NCBI GenBank assembly: GCA_002451065.1
Contig: DKBC01000338.1
Coordinates: 1,118-7,472 of the forward strand
Reading direction: 5' to 3'
Origin: Betaproteobacteria bacterium UBA6910
GTDB taxonomy: Bacteria; Pseudomonadota; Gammaproteobacteria; Burkholderiales; UBA6910
DNA: 6,355 bases
Below are positions 4,991-6,355 of the stretch, one piece after another. Made by a program: the position numbers and the translations under genes. Under the pieces are notes generated by a model. The model ran no database searches and was not told the origin of the DNA. It was given only the letters and a program-made list of their open reading frames with translations. How positions within the stretch are numbered: position 1 is the stretch's first letter; every line of letters begins with the position of its first letter.

Positions 4991-6355
4991 ATGCCTTCCC
5001 TCCCCGACTACGCCGAACTGCACTGCGTCTCCAACTTCAGCTTCCTGCGGGGCGCGTCGCACCCCGAGGAGCTGGTCGCGCGGGCGGCGGAGCTGGGCTA
5101 CCGCGCCCTCGCCATCACCGACGAGTGTTCCCTGGCCGGCATCGTGCGCGCCCATGGGGCGGCCAAGGAGCACCGCTTGAGCCTCATCGTGGGCGCCGAG
5201 TTCCGCCTCGCCGACGGCCCGCGGCTCGCGCTCCTCGCCACCGACCGCGAAAGCTACGGCGACCTCTCCGCCCTCATCACCCGGGGCCGGCGAGCGGCTG
5301 GGAAGGGGAGCTACCGTCTCAGCCGCGCCGACATCGAGGACAACACCCTCGGTTGCCTCGCGCTGCTCCTCCCCGACCCGGCGCTGAACGCGGAGCATGC
5401 CCGCTGGCTGAGGGACCGCTTTCCCGGGCGGGCCTGGATCGCCGCGGAACTCGTCCGCGGCCCCGACGACCGGGCCCGGCTCGAAGCGCTGCGCACATTC
5501 GAGGACTCGGTGCGATTGCCGCTGGCGGCGGCGGGCGACGTGCACATGCACGTGCGGGAGCGGCGCGCGCTGCAGGACACGCTGACCGCGATCCGCCTTG
5601 GAGTGCCGGTCGCCGACGCCGGCGATGCCCTCTTTCCCAATGGCGAGCGGCATCTGCGCTCCCGCAGGCAACTGGCCAGGATCTATCCGCCCGACCTGCT
5701 GGCCGCCACCGTGGAGATCGCGGAATGCTGCCGCTTCAACCTGAACAGCCTGCGTTACGAATACCCCGAGGAAATCGTCCCCCAAGGGGAAACGCCGGCG
5801 AGCCACCTGCGCCGGCTCACCGAGGAAGGGTTCCGCTGGCGCTTCTCGTCCCCCCGCTCCGGCCCACTCCCCCATGGGGAGCGGGTGGAAAACGCGCGCC
5901 GCCTCATCGAGCACGAGCTCGCGCTCATCGCCGAGCTGGGCTACGAACCCTACTTTCTCACCGTCCACGACATCGTGAAGTTCGCGCGCAGCCGCGGCAT
6001 CCTGTGCCAGGGGCGGGGCTCCGCCGCCAACTCCGCCGTCTGCTATTGCCTCGGGATCACCGAGGTGGACCCATCGCGCATGGAGATGCTGTTCGAGCGC
6101 TTCATCTCCCGGGAACGGAACGAGCCGCCGGACATCGACGTGGATTTCGAGCACGAGCGGCGGGAGGAGGTGATCCAGTACATCTACGAAAAATACGGCC
6201 GGGATCGGGCGGCGCTCGCCGCTACCGTCATCACCTACCGCCCGCGGAGCGCCATCCGGGACGTGGGCAAGGCGCTGGGCCTGAGCCTGGCCCAGGTGGA
6301 CGCCCTCGCCAAGTCCTTTGCCTGGTGGGATGGCTGGCCGCGACTCGGTGCTGCA
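4991..6355 (+). CDS. dnaE2: DnaE2 (ImuC), error-prone DNA polymerase III alpha-like subunit, 5' part
   Basis: The first 455 codons of a protein that is normally just over 1000 residues; it runs off the right edge. DnaE2 is the C-family polymerase that does the mutagenic bypass in the ImuA/ImuB/DnaE2 system. The PHP domain begins YAELHCVSNFSFLRGASHPEEL and continues with LGYRALAITDECSLAGIVRAH. LCQGRGSAANSAVCYCLGITEVDP (from about residue 338) contains the polymerase GRGS motif, and PPDIDVDFEHERREEV holds catalytic-region aspartates D381, D383 and D385. The absence of anything before the PHP start and the AVCYCLGITEVDP block favour DnaE2 over DnaE1. The start follows the DUF559 stop by 3 nt. 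The nearest Shine-Dalgarno-like run, GGAGGGGGG, ends 14 nt upstream inside the repeat, so initiation may rely on coupling. Residues 286-299 look inserted and are encoded by a palindrome. Confidence 0.95.
   Translation, partial: MPSLPDYAELHCVSNFSFLRGASHPEELVARAAELGYRALAITDECSLAGIVRAHGAAKEHRLSLIVGAEFRLADGPRLALLATDRESYGDLSALITRGRRAAGKGSYRLSRADIEDNTLGCLALLLPDPALNAEHARWLRDRFPGRAWIAAELVRGPDDRARLEALRTFEDSVRLPLAAAGDVHMHVRERRALQDTLTAIRLGVPVADAGDALFPNGERHLRSRRQLARIYPPDLLAATVEIAECCRFNLNSLRYEYPEEIVPQGETPASHLRRLTEEGFRWRFSSPRSGPLPHGERVENARRLIEHELALIAELGYEPYFLTVHDIVKFARSRGILCQGRGSAANSAVCYCLGITEVDPSRMEMLFERFISRERNEPPDIDVDFEHERREEVIQYIYEKYGRDRAALAATVITYRPRSAIRDVGKALGLSLAQVDALAKSFAWWDGWPRLGAA
5853..5885. repeat. 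Palindromic element inside dnaE2
   Basis: The core CTCCCC-CAT-GGGGAG (5867-5881) is a 6-bp hairpin with a triloop. An alternative stem pairs CCCGCTCC (5853-5860) with GGAGCGGG (5878-5885), so a guide-like left arm can compete for the right arm of the hairpin. The guide-plus-triloop-hairpin plan resembles the units at 4858-4982, though the sequence differs. It encodes roughly SSPRSGPLPHGERV (residues 286-299) between the block ending EEGFRWRF and IEHELALIAELGY, where I expect a shorter link in the family. The frame is maintained. Confidence 0.55.

Larger units (their letters stand above)
4497..4994 (+). mobile_element. Putative small insertion module (DUF559 gene plus palindromic repeat pair)
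   Basis: CCATGC occurs at 4497-4502, around the DUF559 start codon, and again at 4989-4994, around the dnaE2 start codon. Between the copies are the DUF559 gene and an inverted pair of palindromic repeats. Collapsing the two copies into one restores TGAGGATCACCCATGCC: imuB stop, GAGG, then the dnaE2 ATG 9 nt after the stop. This is what an uninterrupted imuB-dnaE2 operon would look like. A 6-bp match can occur by chance and no transposase is present, so this is an inference. An alternative is gene acquisition by recombination without a defined mobile unit. Confidence 0.35.

Noticed and set aside
4913..6154. Long 413-codon open frame on the minus strand opposite dnaE2
   Set aside because: It is a shadow of dnaE2; the composition shows no fold-like pattern, and the plus-strand reading is an unambiguous polymerase.

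Overview
The window is GC-rich bacterial chromosome with third-codon positions strongly biased to G/C. Gene content points to a beta- or gammaproteobacterium able to respire nitrate: a periplasmic nitrate reductase (nap) operon, an FNR/Anr-type site, an E. coli-type LexA with a canonical CTG-N10-CAG SOS box, and a lexA-imuA-imuB-dnaE2 mutagenesis cassette. I cannot name a genus from this window.

Layout. Leftward (minus strand) come nth (endonuclease III, 950-1582), a 139-bp gap with a near-consensus FNR/Anr site (884-897), then napF, napD and the first codons of napA, which runs off the left edge. The nap genes are joined by two 4-nt ATGA overlaps. Rightward (plus strand), from a promoter at 1646-1679 whose -10 lies inside the SOS box, come lexA (1693-2289), imuA (2312-3028), imuB (3056-4489), a DUF559 endonuclease-like gene (4499-4987) and the first 455 codons of dnaE2 (4991 to the right edge).

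How they work together. LexA represses its own operon until RecA-stimulated self-cleavage. The operon then makes the ImuA/ImuB/DnaE2 error-prone translesion machinery: ImuB is a Y-family polymerase relative without catalytic carboxylates, DnaE2 is the polymerase, and ImuA is a RecA/SulA-like accessory protein. Nth, transcribed divergently from the same region, is a base-excision repair enzyme. NapF and NapD are cytoplasmic assembly factors for the exported molybdoenzyme NapA.

Most unusual is the imuB-dnaE2 junction. A DUF559 gene ending in two opposed palindromic repeats sits exactly between imuB and dnaE2, flanked by a 6-bp direct repeat (CCATGC) that includes both start codons. Removing one copy plus the intervening DNA rebuilds an ordinary junction with a Shine-Dalgarno well placed for dnaE2, a signal dnaE2 lacks at normal spacing today. 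This suggests a small mobile 'nuclease plus palindrome' module. Two further palindromes lie in frame inside imuA and dnaE2, where the proteins appear to carry extra residues. The rest of the window is conventional.
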